A stretch of DNA of 64,000 nt from Hirundichthys speculiger (GCA_018398805.1 JAGFBZ010000693.1:1612001-1676000), one strand, 5' to 3'; numbered from the stretch's first letter, positions 12,047 to 23,812 are shown. Notes: generated from the sequence alone by a model not told the origin. Translations and numbers: made by a program.

Positions 12047-13286
12047 ATAGGGCCTGATTTACTAAGATCCTAAATAAAGAGTACTAAATTGCGTGTGCAC
12101 TGAAAAAGTTTTGCACGTGCTGCTGTTGTGTGTTTTGCGGGTGATCAACTAAGAATGCTCGCGCAATTGATAACGGGTGCAAACCGCAGTATTTAAATGA
12201 GGTGTTGCGTGTCTTACGGTTTGCGCCATGGAGAGTCTGGATGGAAAGCAGGATAGACGCAAGCGCAAAATGAAATTTGACGAGTTGGAGTTAGAGATAT
12301 TAGTGGAAGAGGCAAATAAACACATTCATGAACTACAGCAAAGAAATTTAAACATCACCAAAAGAAACGCAATATGGGAGAAAATCTGCGATAGAATAAA
12401 TGCAGTTGGTAAAACAAAAAGAACGGCAGATGAGGTTAAAAGAAGGTGGCAAGATATAAGGCGAAGAACTAAAGAAAAAGTGGCCTTTAATAAAACTTCG
12501 GCAAACAAGACAGGTGGAGGGCCTGCGGAAGAGATGCCTCTAACCAGCATTGAGCAGCAGGTGCAGCTCACCTTCTGCAAGGAGCAGATAACTGGGATAC
12601 GGGGTCTGACACGCTAGAGCCAACTGCAGAACAAGGTAGGCGCACAATAAGAAACAGTTTTTTCTCCATGAAAACACGTGATTTATTTATTATCACAAAT
12701 AAAAAAATGAATGTTGCCTCCTGTGGCAACCTTTTGCTGAATAATACTCGATTTGACATTCAAATAAAATATTTCTCCTTTTGCATGTGCTTGTGACCGG
12801 CTCCAAATCAGCCCTTAAGTTTCAACTATCTGGTTTTCATTCATTCCAAACAAATTTACACGAGTCCGAAAGACTCTCTCTCTGCGTATTCTTTGATTTT
12901 GGCAATGTCGCCTCCTTGCCACAATAACAGCAGCCATCGGTGCGTAATGCTGGGCAGATTAGCACCTTCCTTTCGAACGTATTAAATACAGACGCAATCA
13001 CAATCCCCGCAATTACTTTCAGGGTTGGTAAATCTCATTGCGTGTGGTAAATGAACCTATTTGCATTTTCCCCTCCCTGTATTTAGCGCTTTCTGGCGGG
13101 TACGCCCCATATTGATTATTCATCAGGGCAAAAGTATTAAATGAACAGCGTGTGCTATTTTGCTCATTTGAGAGGCGCAGTCCTCTTTGCACGCGGTTAG
13201 TAGATCAGCTTGCACATTGGTTTGCGGGTGGTGTCAAGTTTGCACACGTTTTTACGCACGCAAACCTTTAGTAAATCAGGCCCATA
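12047..13286. mobile_element. PIF/Harbinger-like transposon 2, non-autonomous, keeps a Myb-like ORF
   Basis: The ends are GGGCCTGATTTACTAA (12050-12065) and its exact inverse (13268-13283), with the 3-bp duplication ATA on both sides (12047-12049, 13284-13286). The interior is rich in GCGTGTGC/TTTGCG motifs near both ends, probably transposase binding repeats. It holds one open frame (12228-12617) and no transposase. It lies only about 100 bp from Harbinger element 1, and the end sequences are related. Confidence 0.85.
12228..12617 (+). CDS. Myb/SANT-like DNA-binding protein of a Harbinger transposon (129 aa)
   Basis: The intact frame starts at GCC-ATG-G (12228), a good Kozak context. Residues about 15-90 form a trihelix Myb/SANT-like domain. 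A basic KRKMKFDELELEILVEEA helix is followed by a middle helix with IWEKICDRINAVG, then a third helix TADEVKRRWQDIRRRTKEK carrying the conserved tryptophan. The tail (about 95-129) is Gly/Pro then Gln-rich. Proteins of this type are the second gene of PIF/Harbinger elements and help the transposase reach the nucleus and the element ends; relatives have been adopted by hosts. The frame ends at TAG 12615-12617, about 50-100 codons shorter than many relatives, so it may be truncated or spliced. No transposase is nearby, so any activity would need one in trans. Confidence 0.7.
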   Translation: MESLDGKQDRRKRKMKFDELELEILVEEANKHIHELQQRNLNITKRNAIWEKICDRINAVGKTKRTADEVKRRWQDIRRRTKEKVAFNKTSANKTGGGPAEEMPLTSIEQQVQLTFCKEQITGIRGLTR

Positions 13287-14765
13287 GTGGTTAACCCCTC
13301 CCCATCCAGTTTATTTTGAAAGTGTTACCTGTATGAATTTCAAAATCAGTTGATCTTAAAGCCACTCTATACGAATACCACTTCTTTACACATAGGGCCA
13401 TGTAACTCTGTTGTCTTTACAATACTGTGCTGATAATACTATTCTAATGAGTGGGGACAGTCCAACACATGATGTAATACCATTTTATCCCACAAGAGGC
13501 ATATTTCATTATGTCTTATGCCAAAGGCCGACACAAGTGTTACAAATTGCATACTCAAGCACTTAACCTTAATATTGTGAGTGCGTAAGTGCATTCACAC
13601 TGACAATTCTGTGGTGGTGTAGCACACTGCAAGTATCTGGATGGTGTGCTCAAAAGATCCAGGAAACTGAGTGGTGCACACAAGATGGTTTCCACCTTTT
13701 TAAAGTAGGAAGTTGTTGAGCATTCCTTTGCCATGTTTTTGGTTAAAAAGAGAGTGGTGGTTCGTTTTCAGCACCAGTGACGGTACATCTTTCATCAATC
13801 GCTACAAAGGGGAGCGATTACACACACAACAATGAAATTAGGTTTGATTTTGTTTGGAATTTTTGATTGATGAACAGTCAAATCTTGGCTGTAACATGGT
13901 GGTAACTCGGGTGAAGCAGGCAAAGAAGAAAGTTCCCCATCGCTGGTAAGAGTATAACAGCAGTTTTACATGGAGACAAAACTAATTCGTAGACTGACAG
14001 GTTGTATTGTTAAAAGACAGACAGGAGAAATAACCATAAAGTTAGATGTCTGTCACATCCATTGAAGCGAACGGCTACAATGGACAGGTCCTTCACAAAA
14101 GGTGACACATAATTTAAAGATTAATTTGCTAATGTTTCTGCCTCATGTGCTCTTTTTTGGTTGTTACTGAATGAAACACACATTTTCACACAACCCTTGG
14201 GAACTGTTTCACTTTTGTAGAGAATGGTCATGATCTCTCCTGTGTGAATAAAGTCTGTTTCTAAGAGTCTTTCTACTTGGGTCTATCTGTATGCATGTAC
14301 TAGTGAATTTCTCTGTCTTGTGTCATTTGAAAGGCAGAGTTCACTCTCCTTTTCTTCTGAGAATGTTGTCAGTCTCATGAAAGCAATGAAATGATTGGCA
14401 AATCAGTGGCCGTCACACCCAGTCAATTTGGAGTCCAGCTTTTCACACAGTTATTTCACACGCCCGGGAGAGACCTCAGTCTCCAGCAAGGACATGGGAA
14501 GAACGATGTAAATGTGTTTGTTTTCATGTCAAGAAGAAAAGACCTCATCTTTTTATGAGTCAGGGGGGCTGGTCAATGTGATTTGTATGCGGTGGGGGCA
14601 TATATTACCATACATACCGACAATGCATTCAATCTCCTTTTCCTTTTGGATTGCTCTGCTGATGCCTGGATGCTTTAGAGCAGAATTCATGACTAGTCCG
14701 ATAGGGAATTGTTTCTGTCACAGCTTTACCTCAGTTTCATCAACAGTAAAACGTTTTACCTCAAA
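13287..14765. other. No gene seen
   Basis: About 1.5 kb without recognisable coding frames, transposon ends or tandem repeats. Confidence 0.5.
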
Positions 14766-15899
14766 CATCATATGGACAAAAGTAGTTGGACCAACAGGGA
14801 CTGTAACAACATTGTATTCAAATACATATACTTTAATACAGAACTGGTTCTCCTTCTTGCAGCTATAACAGCTTCCACTCTTCTTGAAAGGATTTCGGAG
14901 TGTTTCTGTGGAAATTTGTGCCCATTTACTCTGCAGAGAATCTATGAGGTCAAGCATTGGTGTTGGATGAGAAAGGCAATCTTCGTCACAGTTCATCCCA
15001 AAGGTGCTCAGCTGGGTTGAGATCAGGGTTCTGTGTGAGCCAGTCAGGTTTTTCCACTCCAAACTCAACAAACCATGCTTTAATAGTTCTTGTTTTGTGT
15101 ACTGGGATGCAGTCACGTTGGAAATGAAAGGAACCTTCCCCAAACTGTTGCCACAAACTTGGAAGCATAGCATGGTGATACATCAACATTGCCATTTACT
15201 GGAGATAAGGGACCTAGCCTAAACCCTGAAAAACAACCCCATATCATTAACACTCCACCACCAAACTTCACAGATGGCACAATGCAGTCAGACAGGCAAC
15301 CTTCTCCTGGCATCCGCCAAACCCACACTTTCTCCTCAGAAGTGTAATTCATTACTCTACCGAATAGGCTTCTTTTGCTCTACTGTCTAGTGTTTGTGTG
15401 CTTTATACCACTCCATCTGACGCCTGGTATTGGACTTGGTGATGTGAAGCTTGCATACAGCTCCTCAGCGATGGAGACCCATTCCATGTAAGCTTTGGCT
15501 GCACAGTTTTTAATATTTACACTAGTGCCAGTGGAAGTTAAAAAAGCCTGAAGCTATAGAGCTGCAGAGCCTCAGCCACTTTATGCACCATATACCTGAG
15601 CAGTCGTTGACCACTCTCTGCTATTTAATGTGGTCTTCGGCTTCAGGGCCTGAGTTGTTTTTGTTTTTAGACAGCTTCCACTTTCTAGTGATATCACTTA
15701 CAGCTGACAGCAGAATATCCAGCAGGAACGAAATCTCATGAACCGTCTTATTGCAAAGATGGCATCCTCTCATAGTACCACGCTTGAAGTCCCTGAGCTC
15801 ATCACAACGGACCCATTTTGTATGATACGCATACAAATAGAGACTACATGGCGAGTTGCTTAATTTTATACACATATGACAACTTTTTTCCATATAGTG
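14766..15899 (-). mobile_element. Tc1-like DNA transposon, degenerate (family B, minus strand)
   Basis: The ends resemble CACTATATGGACAAAAGT-type termini: CATCATATGGACAAAAGTAG at 14766 and, inverted, CACTATATGGAAAAAAGT at 15899. The transposase gene runs leftwards from about 15893. The flanking TA dinucleotides are not conserved. The 0.4-kb repeat at 15903-16307 abuts the right end. Confidence 0.8.
14986..15893 (-). pseudogene. Tc1-like transposase pseudogene (family B)
   Basis: Three minus-strand frames cover it in order. At 15893-15621 is the helix-turn-helix part, with ELRDFKRGTMRGCHLCNKTV and a following SDITRKWKL. At 15352-15113 is the catalytic core, with [10 protein letters not shown] and [15 protein letters not shown]. 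At 15195-14986 is the end, with WFVEFGVEKPDW and DLNPAEHLWDEL, which holds the final acidic residue of the DDE triad. Frameshifts separate the pieces, and the region between 15620 and 15353 is too worn to read. Intact members are about 300-340 residues. Confidence 0.8.
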
Positions 15900-15902
15900 T
15901 GA

Positions 15903-16307
15903 TGTTGAATGTAAATATTATTTTCATGACTTTGTTATTGTCTGACTAATTTGCAGGTGACTTACCTAGTTCCGGCAATGGGACCACTATTATGTCTGAT
16001 TTCTTTGGGTTCCCACAAGTCTTACACACCTGCAAAATGTTGTTTCCAGTCTCCTTATATATTTTGTCTAGTGTATTCTGGTGTGTCCTGTTAAAGCAAT
16101 CGTACTACTGATACTCTTGATCATTCTCCATTGATCTGTTGAGATGTACGTGTGACCCTTTTGCATGCGGATGACTATTAAATTCAGACTGAATCAAGTC
16201 ATTGCCAAGTATTGTTATTTAGGTTTGTCCTCAGTCTTACTCAGATGTTTTAGTCTCCAAGTGGTTAAAAATAAATATAGGGATATATATACTATTTTTC
16301 CATGACA
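15903..16307. repeat. Dispersed 0.4-kb repeat, copy 1 (copy 2 at 38941-39345)
   Basis: The segment aligns in the same orientation with 38941-39345. Shared blocks include TTTGCAGGTGAC, ATTATGTCTGATTTCTTTGG, CAAGTCTTA, CTTGATCATTCTCCATT, CAGTCTTACTCAGATGTTTT and AAATAAATATAGGGATATAT. By eye the identity is roughly 80-85% with a few indels. The copy starts TGTTGAATG and ends CATGACA. No coding frame is shared, and I cannot assign the class; an LTR or the end of a LINE is possible. Confidence 0.8.
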
Positions 16308-16469
16308 GTGTATGTTGTGAGGGGTGTAAAAGTAATAGTCTGTACTATGTCTATTTCCTTTTTTTTGGCGCACACACATAATTGTCTGCTTTATAGTAAC
16401 TATATCTTGTTGACTATGCAGTCACTAACCTTCATGAACGTTTATCCATGTCAGATCTATACACTGGGA

Positions 16470-16507
16470 CCCCCCCCCCCCCCCAAAAAAAAAAAAAAAA
16501 AAAAAAA
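16470..16507. repeat. C15 followed by A23 homopolymer
   Basis: Fifteen C (16470-16484) run directly into twenty-three A (16485-16507). On the minus strand this is at the 3' side of the SINE at 16508-16673 and may be part of its tail. Confidence 0.8.
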
Positions 16508-16673
16508 GGAAAAAAAATTGACGCTCTTGTGCGCTTGACAGAACAGTGGGGCAGAGAGAAAGTGGGGAAGACATGCAGCAAATGATTGCAGGCTAGGAGT
16601 TGAACCTACTACCACTGCAGGAGGACTGTAGCCTCTGCATATCAGCCACCAGCTTAAACCACCAAGCTACCCA
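16508..16673 (-). mobile_element. tRNA-derived SINE, minus strand
   Basis: The reverse complement begins TGGGTAGCTTGGTGGTTTAA, a tRNA-like A box, and carries GGTTCAACTCC, a B box, about 60 bases later. It continues with CATTTGCTGCATGTCTTCCC and CTCTCTGCCCCAC, a body widespread in fish. RNA polymerase III would start such transcripts at the tRNA-like head. The copy is diverged. Confidence 0.7.
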
Positions 16674-17701
16674 AGTCTTCTTACTTGATGGATAATCAGT
16701 ATATTTACAATATGCATTCCCTCCAGCTTCACAATGGAGCCAGTCTTGTGCAGTCTGGAGAAGGATTCCTGCCTTTATTAAAAATGTGAGATTTGTTTGG
16801 CTAGTATCGTCTGATTTGAGGGATTACACTGCTAAACAAAAAGAGCCTGTTTAAAAACCTGCACGGGAGTATACTGTAGCTCCTCTTCTAACCAACATAC
16901 CCCTACTCGTAAGCTTAAGCCCAACATTTCATTACTGATTTATTGACACTGATCCAACAATCAAGCATAATTACATTCCAAACTATATTGTGGCAACAGT
17001 CCTGCACTCTGTCAAACCAAGTGTGCGACTTTCCGGCTCCTCTCAGAGTAATATATGCACACACGAGTATTTTACATGCTTAAGGATTTTTCTTGGCTAG
17101 ATTGAAGTGCAATACAGTATAGTAAATAGAGCATACAGGCAGCAGCAGCTGTGTGTCTAAAATGTGTTCTCTCCATAAAATAGCATGTATGACCTCAACT
17201 GTGCCATTAAAACATTCTTGAATGACAACAGGAGGTCATCAGTGGGGATCACCACAGAAACAATTTGTATACACAGATGAGCACAGCGACAGTAACAGAA
17301 GATATCCCAACAGTGTCATGCACTGTCAGAGCAGCTGTCAGTCAGATCTTGGCTGCTAATGTGTGGTGCTTTCTTTTCGTCGGCAAATCACCCACCATAA
17401 TGGAAAACTTTAAAGCTCGCAGCAAAAAAAAAACAAAACAAAAAAAACATGTAAAGCTTGTAAAATGTCATGGTGGGGGAGGAACGAAAGAATGCTACTC
17501 CTGAGCGGAAATCAGGGGGTAACTGGGCAGTCCAGACTTGCCCCATTTCAGGGATAAAGAGATTTTGAGGTTTTTGCTCAATATTTCATTTAGAGCTTTG
17601 TAACTACATCAGTTTAAACAATATGACAACTGGTAACAGATGCAGAAAAGGAAACCCCAAAACAAAACAACTTTTTACTACTTTTTCTCAACTTTTCTCA
17701 A
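16674..17701. other. No gene seen
   Basis: Unassigned sequence with an A-rich run at 17425-17449. Confidence 0.5.
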
Positions 17702-17730
17702 CTTATTGAGAGTTTTGTACTCTCAATAAG
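17702..17730. repeat. Perfect 12-bp hairpin
   Basis: CTTATTGAGAGT (17702-17713) pairs with ACTCTCAATAAG (17719-17730) across a 5-base loop. Confidence 0.85.
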
Positions 17731-17975
17731 AAGTCGGCCAGTTCAAACCCAGCTGGGGTTTTTCCTGTGGGGAGTTTATTTGTCCTCCCTGTGCCTGTGT
17801 GGGTTTTCTCCAGCTACCCTGGGTTTCTCTCACAGACCAATCACATGCATGTTAAGTTTATTGGTGATTACATACTGTCTGTATATTGGCTTCCATTGTT
17901 GGTTCCATTTGTGCCTGTGGCTCAGTGATGGACTGGAGACCTCTCCAGGGGCGTACCTCACCAATATCGAAAACT
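17731..17975 (+). mobile_element. Degraded tRNA-derived SINE
   Basis: A B-box-like CCAGTTCAAACCC is followed by TGTGTGGGTTTTCTCC, ACATGCATGTTAAGTTTATTGG and GTGATGGACTGGAGACCTC. These are in the same order as in the fuller SINE at 44676-45008, but more worn. The tRNA-like head is mostly lost. Confidence 0.65.
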
Positions 17976-20019
17976 GATGGATGCCTCCATGTTAGCTTTG
18001 TTGTTTTGCTGTTAACAACAAATTCATCAGCGGTTACTTTATCAAACATTTCAGAAGATCAGGTATAATAAATAACATATTTAACAGGTAAGTGAGAAGC
18101 ATTTATTTAAACCAACAAAATATGGAAATCAAAGCTGACTGACCCTAACAGTTACCTATTTAGAAACCAAACTTCTTGTGCTATTTTCATTTTATTTATT
18201 TTTCAGTTAGGTTTCAGTAAATACAAGTTTGTATTGGTCATGGAATGCATGACTTATTTCACTCATAAGAGTAAAACATGTTTGTCATTTTTATATTTAT
18301 ATCAAGTGCATTTTTTTTCCTGTCCATTAGCTTCTGGTGGGCATAGTCCAACCACATCTCTCAGAGAAAAGGGATGTGAGAGAAAATCATCATAACATGG
18401 AGAATCTTAAACTATTTTATTTGATTACAATTGCCAGACGTGTATTTTTTTAATGTATGAAAAAACCTTTCATTCTACAGGATCCCTCAAACAGGCAACA
18501 GGCATGACTTGAGCAAATAATTTAAAATAACAGTCTGTGAGGCAGTTTCTTATTCTTTGTTTAAGGATGTGGAAAGGTAACTGCTATGCTTATGCAAATA
18601 CCATGACAAAGACAAGTGAGCAAAGAGGCTGAATTGCAAATGAGGAGTTACAGGCACGTTTACAGCTGTCTGTGGCAAAATACTCTTTTGGATCTGGTCC
18701 TTGTAATTATGCTGAATTCTGACACACAAAAAAGATGTAGAAATGAATAAACCACAAAGCAACTGCACTTAAATTTTTTTTTTTAGATAATGATAGTAAT
18801 GAGTTTATACCTACATTTACTTTGACTTTAATATCATTACTGAAAGTATTGTTAAACAAGTTTTGTCTAAGTAACTTCATTTTTGTATTTCAGGGTTGCA
18901 TTTTCTAATGTTTGGCTTACTCCACTTCAAAGACCTTCTCATGTCTTCAGGTGTACCTATGACAACATTGATATAAGGTCTCTTTTTTGTACGCTAAAAT
19001 TTGAAGTGGCATTTGTAATTGTAGATCCATATTGTCGTGCTTGACAAGAGTTTCCTAAACTGATACCTTGTTTATGTTGTTATATCAGCTATATTTAAGA
19101 ATGACAGTTTTCAATGTCAATCAGAGTTATGATAGTTATGATCGGTGATAGTTATGAGCACCGATCATAACTATCCCGCTTACACTTGCACCTTTACACA
19201 GTGAAATTCCTTTAGATGCCTTCAGTTGTTTAAAGTGGCCCAGCTTGGATGATTTTCAGCCATCTAATTTCAGTCTGTGGTATTTCTAAAGAAGCCCCAC
19301 AGTCAGCATTAATCCACAAACCTGTCATCATTTCAGGATGACAAAGACGGAGAATCACAAGGGAAGGCTCCTCCTGAGAAAGAGCAGATGTTTTCTGGTT
19401 GGTTGAATTCCCGGAGGCTTGCGGATGGGCAAAATTGATAGCTCAAGAATGTACACAATCAGACACACATATTTTCGACATGTTATCAACACTACATGTT
19501 TAACATTTCCCGTAAATGACCTCGACATCTCAAAGCTGTCAATATGTGTTCTAGTCAGAATCTGATTCAGACTATGACTGTGGATGACGACCTGCAACAG
19601 CAAAGATTACACCTGGACGACTAAACTCATAATGTGCAATGATGTGTAATAAAATGGATTATGTTTTCTTTCAGTCACTCACCATCCATATAAAAAGGTT
19701 TTCTGTATACACCCATGTTAACAGGTATGTGGGAAGTGCAGTAAAATTCATACTGAGTCAGAAAACATCTACAGGCTAGAAATAGAAGCTAATGATGATA
19801 ACATTTCAGAGTTATTTTATTGATAGTGCACTAAATTCAAAACATTTAGTTTAGTTTAGTAAAGCCTACAATTAGTCTAAACAATAGTGTGTAGGGGCTA
19901 ATAGTTATAGCTATAGTTGTAGGAGCTCAGACTAGAGTAGGTTTGTCTTAATCACAGCTTCATCATAGTTATGCTGCTATAGGCCTACACTGCAGGGGGA
20001 CGGCAACATGATCTGCTCT
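17976..20019. other. No gene seen
   Basis: Unassigned AT-rich sequence; the only structure I see is the hairpin at 19131-19175. Confidence 0.5.
19131..19175. repeat. Perfect 17-bp hairpin
   Basis: GATAGTTATGATCGGTG (19131-19147) pairs exactly with CACCGATCATAACTATC (19159-19175) across 11 bases. The loop repeats part of the left arm (ATAGTTATGA). Confidence 0.9.
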
Positions 20020-20670
20020 TCTCCCTTTCCTTCCCTTTCCTCCTCCCTTCCTCCTCCAGCAGCTCATTCCATAGTTAATTAGGAGCACCTTGTTACTGAA
20101 ACTGTGCTCCATTTTCTTTCCTGTAGTTTGTTGTGCTGTTTTGCAGGCCAGAGTTTCCTGAGTTGCGTGCTGACTTGCAGTTCCATCCTCTGGCCATCCC
20201 AGTGTTTACCTCCACCTGTGTGTGTAGATGTTTTTGGGGTGCCAGCTGGCGTGGTGACTGGCGACCTGGTCCTCTGACCATCTAATCTCACTGCTGCTAC
20301 CTGCATCTGTTTATGTGGTCATTTCATTCAGTCATGTGTGTGCTCTCCTCTCTCCGTCCTGTCTCCCCTGTCTTTTTTTTCTTTCTTGACCCGGCTGGCC
20401 TTCGGCAGGAAGGTCCCCCCATATGAACCAGGTCCAGCTCAAGGTTTCTTCCTCTTAAAGTGGAGTTTTTCCTTGCCACTGTTTGGCTTAAAGGTTTTTC
20501 TCTCCCGCTGTGGGGAGTTTTTTACTTGCTATTATCCTTGTTTAGGATTTAATATTATACTTTGACTTAATAATATTTGCTCGGGGGTCATGCTCTGGGT
20601 CTTTGTAAAGTGCCTAGAGACAATTGACATTGTAACAGATGCTATACAAATAAAATTGAATTCAACTGAA
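20020..20670 (+). mobile_element. Fish retroposon 3' end with ATTGAATT-type tail
   Basis: The right half holds blocks familiar from an abundant fish retroposon: CAAGGTTTCTTCCTCTTAAA, GGAGTTTTTCCTTGCCACTG, TGTAAAGTGCCTAGAGACAA and ATACAAATAAAATTGAATTC. It ends in short GAATT repeats (20655-20678). The left limit is approximate, and SINE versus LINE 3' end is undecided. Confidence 0.65.
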
Positions 20671-20903
20671 TTGAATTAAAATTGTGAAGCATTTTTGAAA
20701 CTCATCAGTCATTCCTTGCATTTGATATTAGACTATATAAACATATTACCATATTTACACATTATTGTATTCAGAAAGGGGAAAAAAACAAAAACAAATG
20801 AACATCGAGAAAAATTGTTAATATCAAAATAGACCAGTTCAAAATGTTCTTTGATGTATTGAGAAGGAAATTATACTGTATCTTGGAGGTGGGGGCTGGT
20901 TCT

Positions 20904-21756
20904 GTTCCCACCAGTGACGTGTGGTCAGGTGAGGCAGGGGAGGCCGTGCCTCACCTGCCATCATGGAAAGAAAGAAATGAAAAAAAAATATATATATTTT
21001 TTATATTTATCAATTGATTTGTACTATAAAGTAATTTTCCATTTAACTTCACCATTTTTAGATTATTTTTTATTCAAAATTGCCGAATTTTCACATTTAC
21101 CATTCAAATACTGAGAAGATGCGGGCGGTGAGGCAGCACCCCGCTGAGCCTCACCGTGGATTGCGCAATGACTCGGCTAACTGTGCTGCCATGCTATGTA
21201 GTGAGACCAGATCGCCTTCTCTTTGTATGTCACTATTAAAATGTTCAAACACGTTTGCTATATGAAATAAGTTTCCATAGTTTAGCTGATTTATATAATG
21301 AACAGCAACTATATGTGTGTAATGTGTTTCTTGTGCCGGCGCGATCATAAAACGGCTGAGAAGAGGCACGGGGCGAGGCACGCACTTCTCCTGCCTCACG
21401 TTAGGGGGCACTAGTGAGCACAGGGATTCTTCTTGCGACACACTGGCTGCAGAATAAGTGACAGCAAGCGCTGTCACTTATTCTGCAGAAGGAGCGGCGC
21501 ATGGACTTCATTTATAAGTAAAGGTAAGACCATAATAACTTTTTTTAAAATTAAATGTGCTTTTTTGTGCGCTACAGTTTGTATGTGTAAAGCATTTATA
21601 TGTGAATGACGATAGGAGGTTTTAAACATAAACAGTTAACTGCTGCCAATCAAATGGTGAATAAGTTGTTCTGGAGGGTTCATATGCTTGTAAATCTGAC
21701 TGATGAAGTCAGTGCCTCACCAGCCATGAATCTCACCGCATGTCACTGGTTCCCAC
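20904..21756. mobile_element. hAT-type MITE with perfect 8-bp target duplication
   Basis: GTTCCCAC occurs directly on both sides (20904-20911 and 21749-21756). The element (20912-21748, 837 bp) begins CAGTGACGTGTGGT and ends with the inverse of CAGTGACATGCGGT. CAGTG ends with an 8-bp duplication are typical of hAT. No transposase frame remains. Repeated GTGAGGC motifs sit near both ends, and a perfect hairpin lies at 21447-21488. Confidence 0.9.
21447..21488. repeat. Perfect 18-bp hairpin inside the hAT MITE
   Basis: CTGCAGAATAAGTGACAG (21447-21464) pairs with CTGTCACTTATTCTGCAG (21471-21488) across a 6-base loop. Confidence 0.9.
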
Positions 21757-23580
21757 TAATGTCAAAAGCAAGCCTAGGCCCTTGTCAGTGGGTCACTGTT
21801 GTCTAGAAGGCTAGGCTGGCTAAAACAGGATCTTAGAAAGCTTTTCAAGAAATCACCAAGGTGGATATTAGAAACTATTTCAAGACACCCACCATTCAGT
21901 GACTCTGTTTCAGCATCAACCAGTGAATCGCTGGATGTTGTTTCAGGTTGTGATTTCACCAGCTGCTTGCTGCTGTTTACATGTCAGCTGTGTTCAGACT
22001 TTCTTTTCAAAAAGGAAATATAGGAAACTTATAGCATTTTGGGACACAACTTTAACTTAATCCTATGGTAGGCTAATACTATAGCCAACTACGGAAATCT
22101 TACTGTATTTTGGGACTACAGATCTAGGCCTCTATATGGAGGGGATAAGGAGATGAGGCCATAGAGATATTAGGCCTACAAAATGTCGGAAGTATAATAC
22201 ACTACAATGGGAATAATGAATGGGAATTTTTCATATGTTGGCAACTTGATATAATCTGACATATTTTGTTTGATATTAGCCTAAAATCCTAGTAGTCATT
22301 ATTTGAATGAAAAATGGAACAGAAGTAACATACAGTGAACCTGATTCATCACCACTTCTAAAATGCAAAATTCTGAAATGCTCGAAATCGAAGTCTTTCA
22401 CTGCAGTGCTTGACATGCTGAATTTGTTAAGGGCTAATCTCGAATTTTTTAAGTCAAAATATGCTCAGTAGTACCCCCAAAATTACCGGCTGTAATTATT
22501 GAAAGGTTTATTTTTCATAGATTTCATCCAGGGGAGCTTGCCCCCAGAGTAAGTAATGCTCTGTAACACACTGGACTAAGCCAGGAAAATATTTGCCTTG
22601 TCTACACCCCTGTTATCAAGAGAACACAATTTTACTTACCACTTTAAATGCAGATTCACAATCCTCAAGTACTGGAAGTTTCAGCTTTAGTCTTTCTGCA
22701 AATCCAGCAGCTTACAGGGCCTTGCTCTTAAAACAGTCTTCTGTGAAGTGTTGCAGAATAACATTTACATTTGCTCCATTGTTGGCCTCAAAAAACAAAC
22801 AGCATACATGATTGAACCGTGGTTGCCCAACATTCCCTTCATTTATAAAATGACCACTTAAGCTCTTGTTCTTGAGAATACACATGGGCTGAACAATATG
22901 ACCACACATAGAAATTCTGCCCTCTAGGATGCCAAGGAGAGCCAATGTTAGCAAAAACTCTCTAGAATTAAGTTTTTCCAGCACCCTGAAAACCAGGTAT
23001 TTTGTCATAAGAATACCGCAATCTGCATTTACGTAATTTTTTGAGTCTTTGGTTAGGTGTGATTTGATAATTCATCATAATAAATACTGTACATGAGGCA
23101 GAAAACACAGAAATGCATAATATGTCCACTTTTATTGTCCTGTGTACCATGGGAGGAGAAAAATAAATAAATATATCTTTTCTTTTAGGAGCAGTATTTT
23201 TAAAAATTTCAATAATTTTTCTTTTATCCGCATATGTATTGACAAACTGAATATTGTCTGCCCAACTTCCATGGGTATTTTTTTATTTTACCTCTTTATT
23301 ATCCCCAGACTTTTCAGTTTAAACATGTTGCAGGCCTGACATTCAAAAATTAAAATCAAAATGAACAACTGAAACAAAATTATGGAAATATAACATGAAA
23401 TATAGTATGTTCATACCAAGGGGATGAATCACTCTTTCTGGTCTGATATGAACCTGGGATTTCTATTCCTCAACTGACCAATAGTGGCTGGCTTTAAAAG
23501 TGAGTCAATCACCTAAGGTTCAGGTGCGAAGCTTAGCAAAGCAGCCTAAAGTAATACAGGCTACCTGAGTACCGCAAAAA
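21757..23580. other. No gene seen
   Basis: No protein-like frame or element ends recognised. It may include old repeat sequence. Confidence 0.45.
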
Positions 23581-23812
23581 GGTGCTACTTCTATCCGTTA
23601 GGTGGAAGTAATGCGTTCCTTTTGTGGCTTTTTGCAGATGATTCCCACGATCTTAGGGCCCTCTAATGGCACAGCATTCGGAACAGACATGATCCTTTAA
23701 CAGAAAGAATTACATGGGCTTAGGTGCACTTCCTCCAATCATTCTCTAACACAATAGTGTGAAATGGTGCTATTTCTATCTACTAGGTGGCAGTAACACG
23801 TTGCATTTGGGG
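23581..23812. repeat. Local duplication of a 47-bp motif
   Basis: GGTGCTACTTCTATCCGTTA at 23581 and GGTGCTATTTCTATCTACTA at 23766 start two related 47-bp blocks. Both continue AGGTGG(A/C)AGTAA and end in a T-rich, G-rich segment. The copies are 185 bp apart, in direct orientation, a little upstream of the THAP remnant. Confidence 0.6.
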
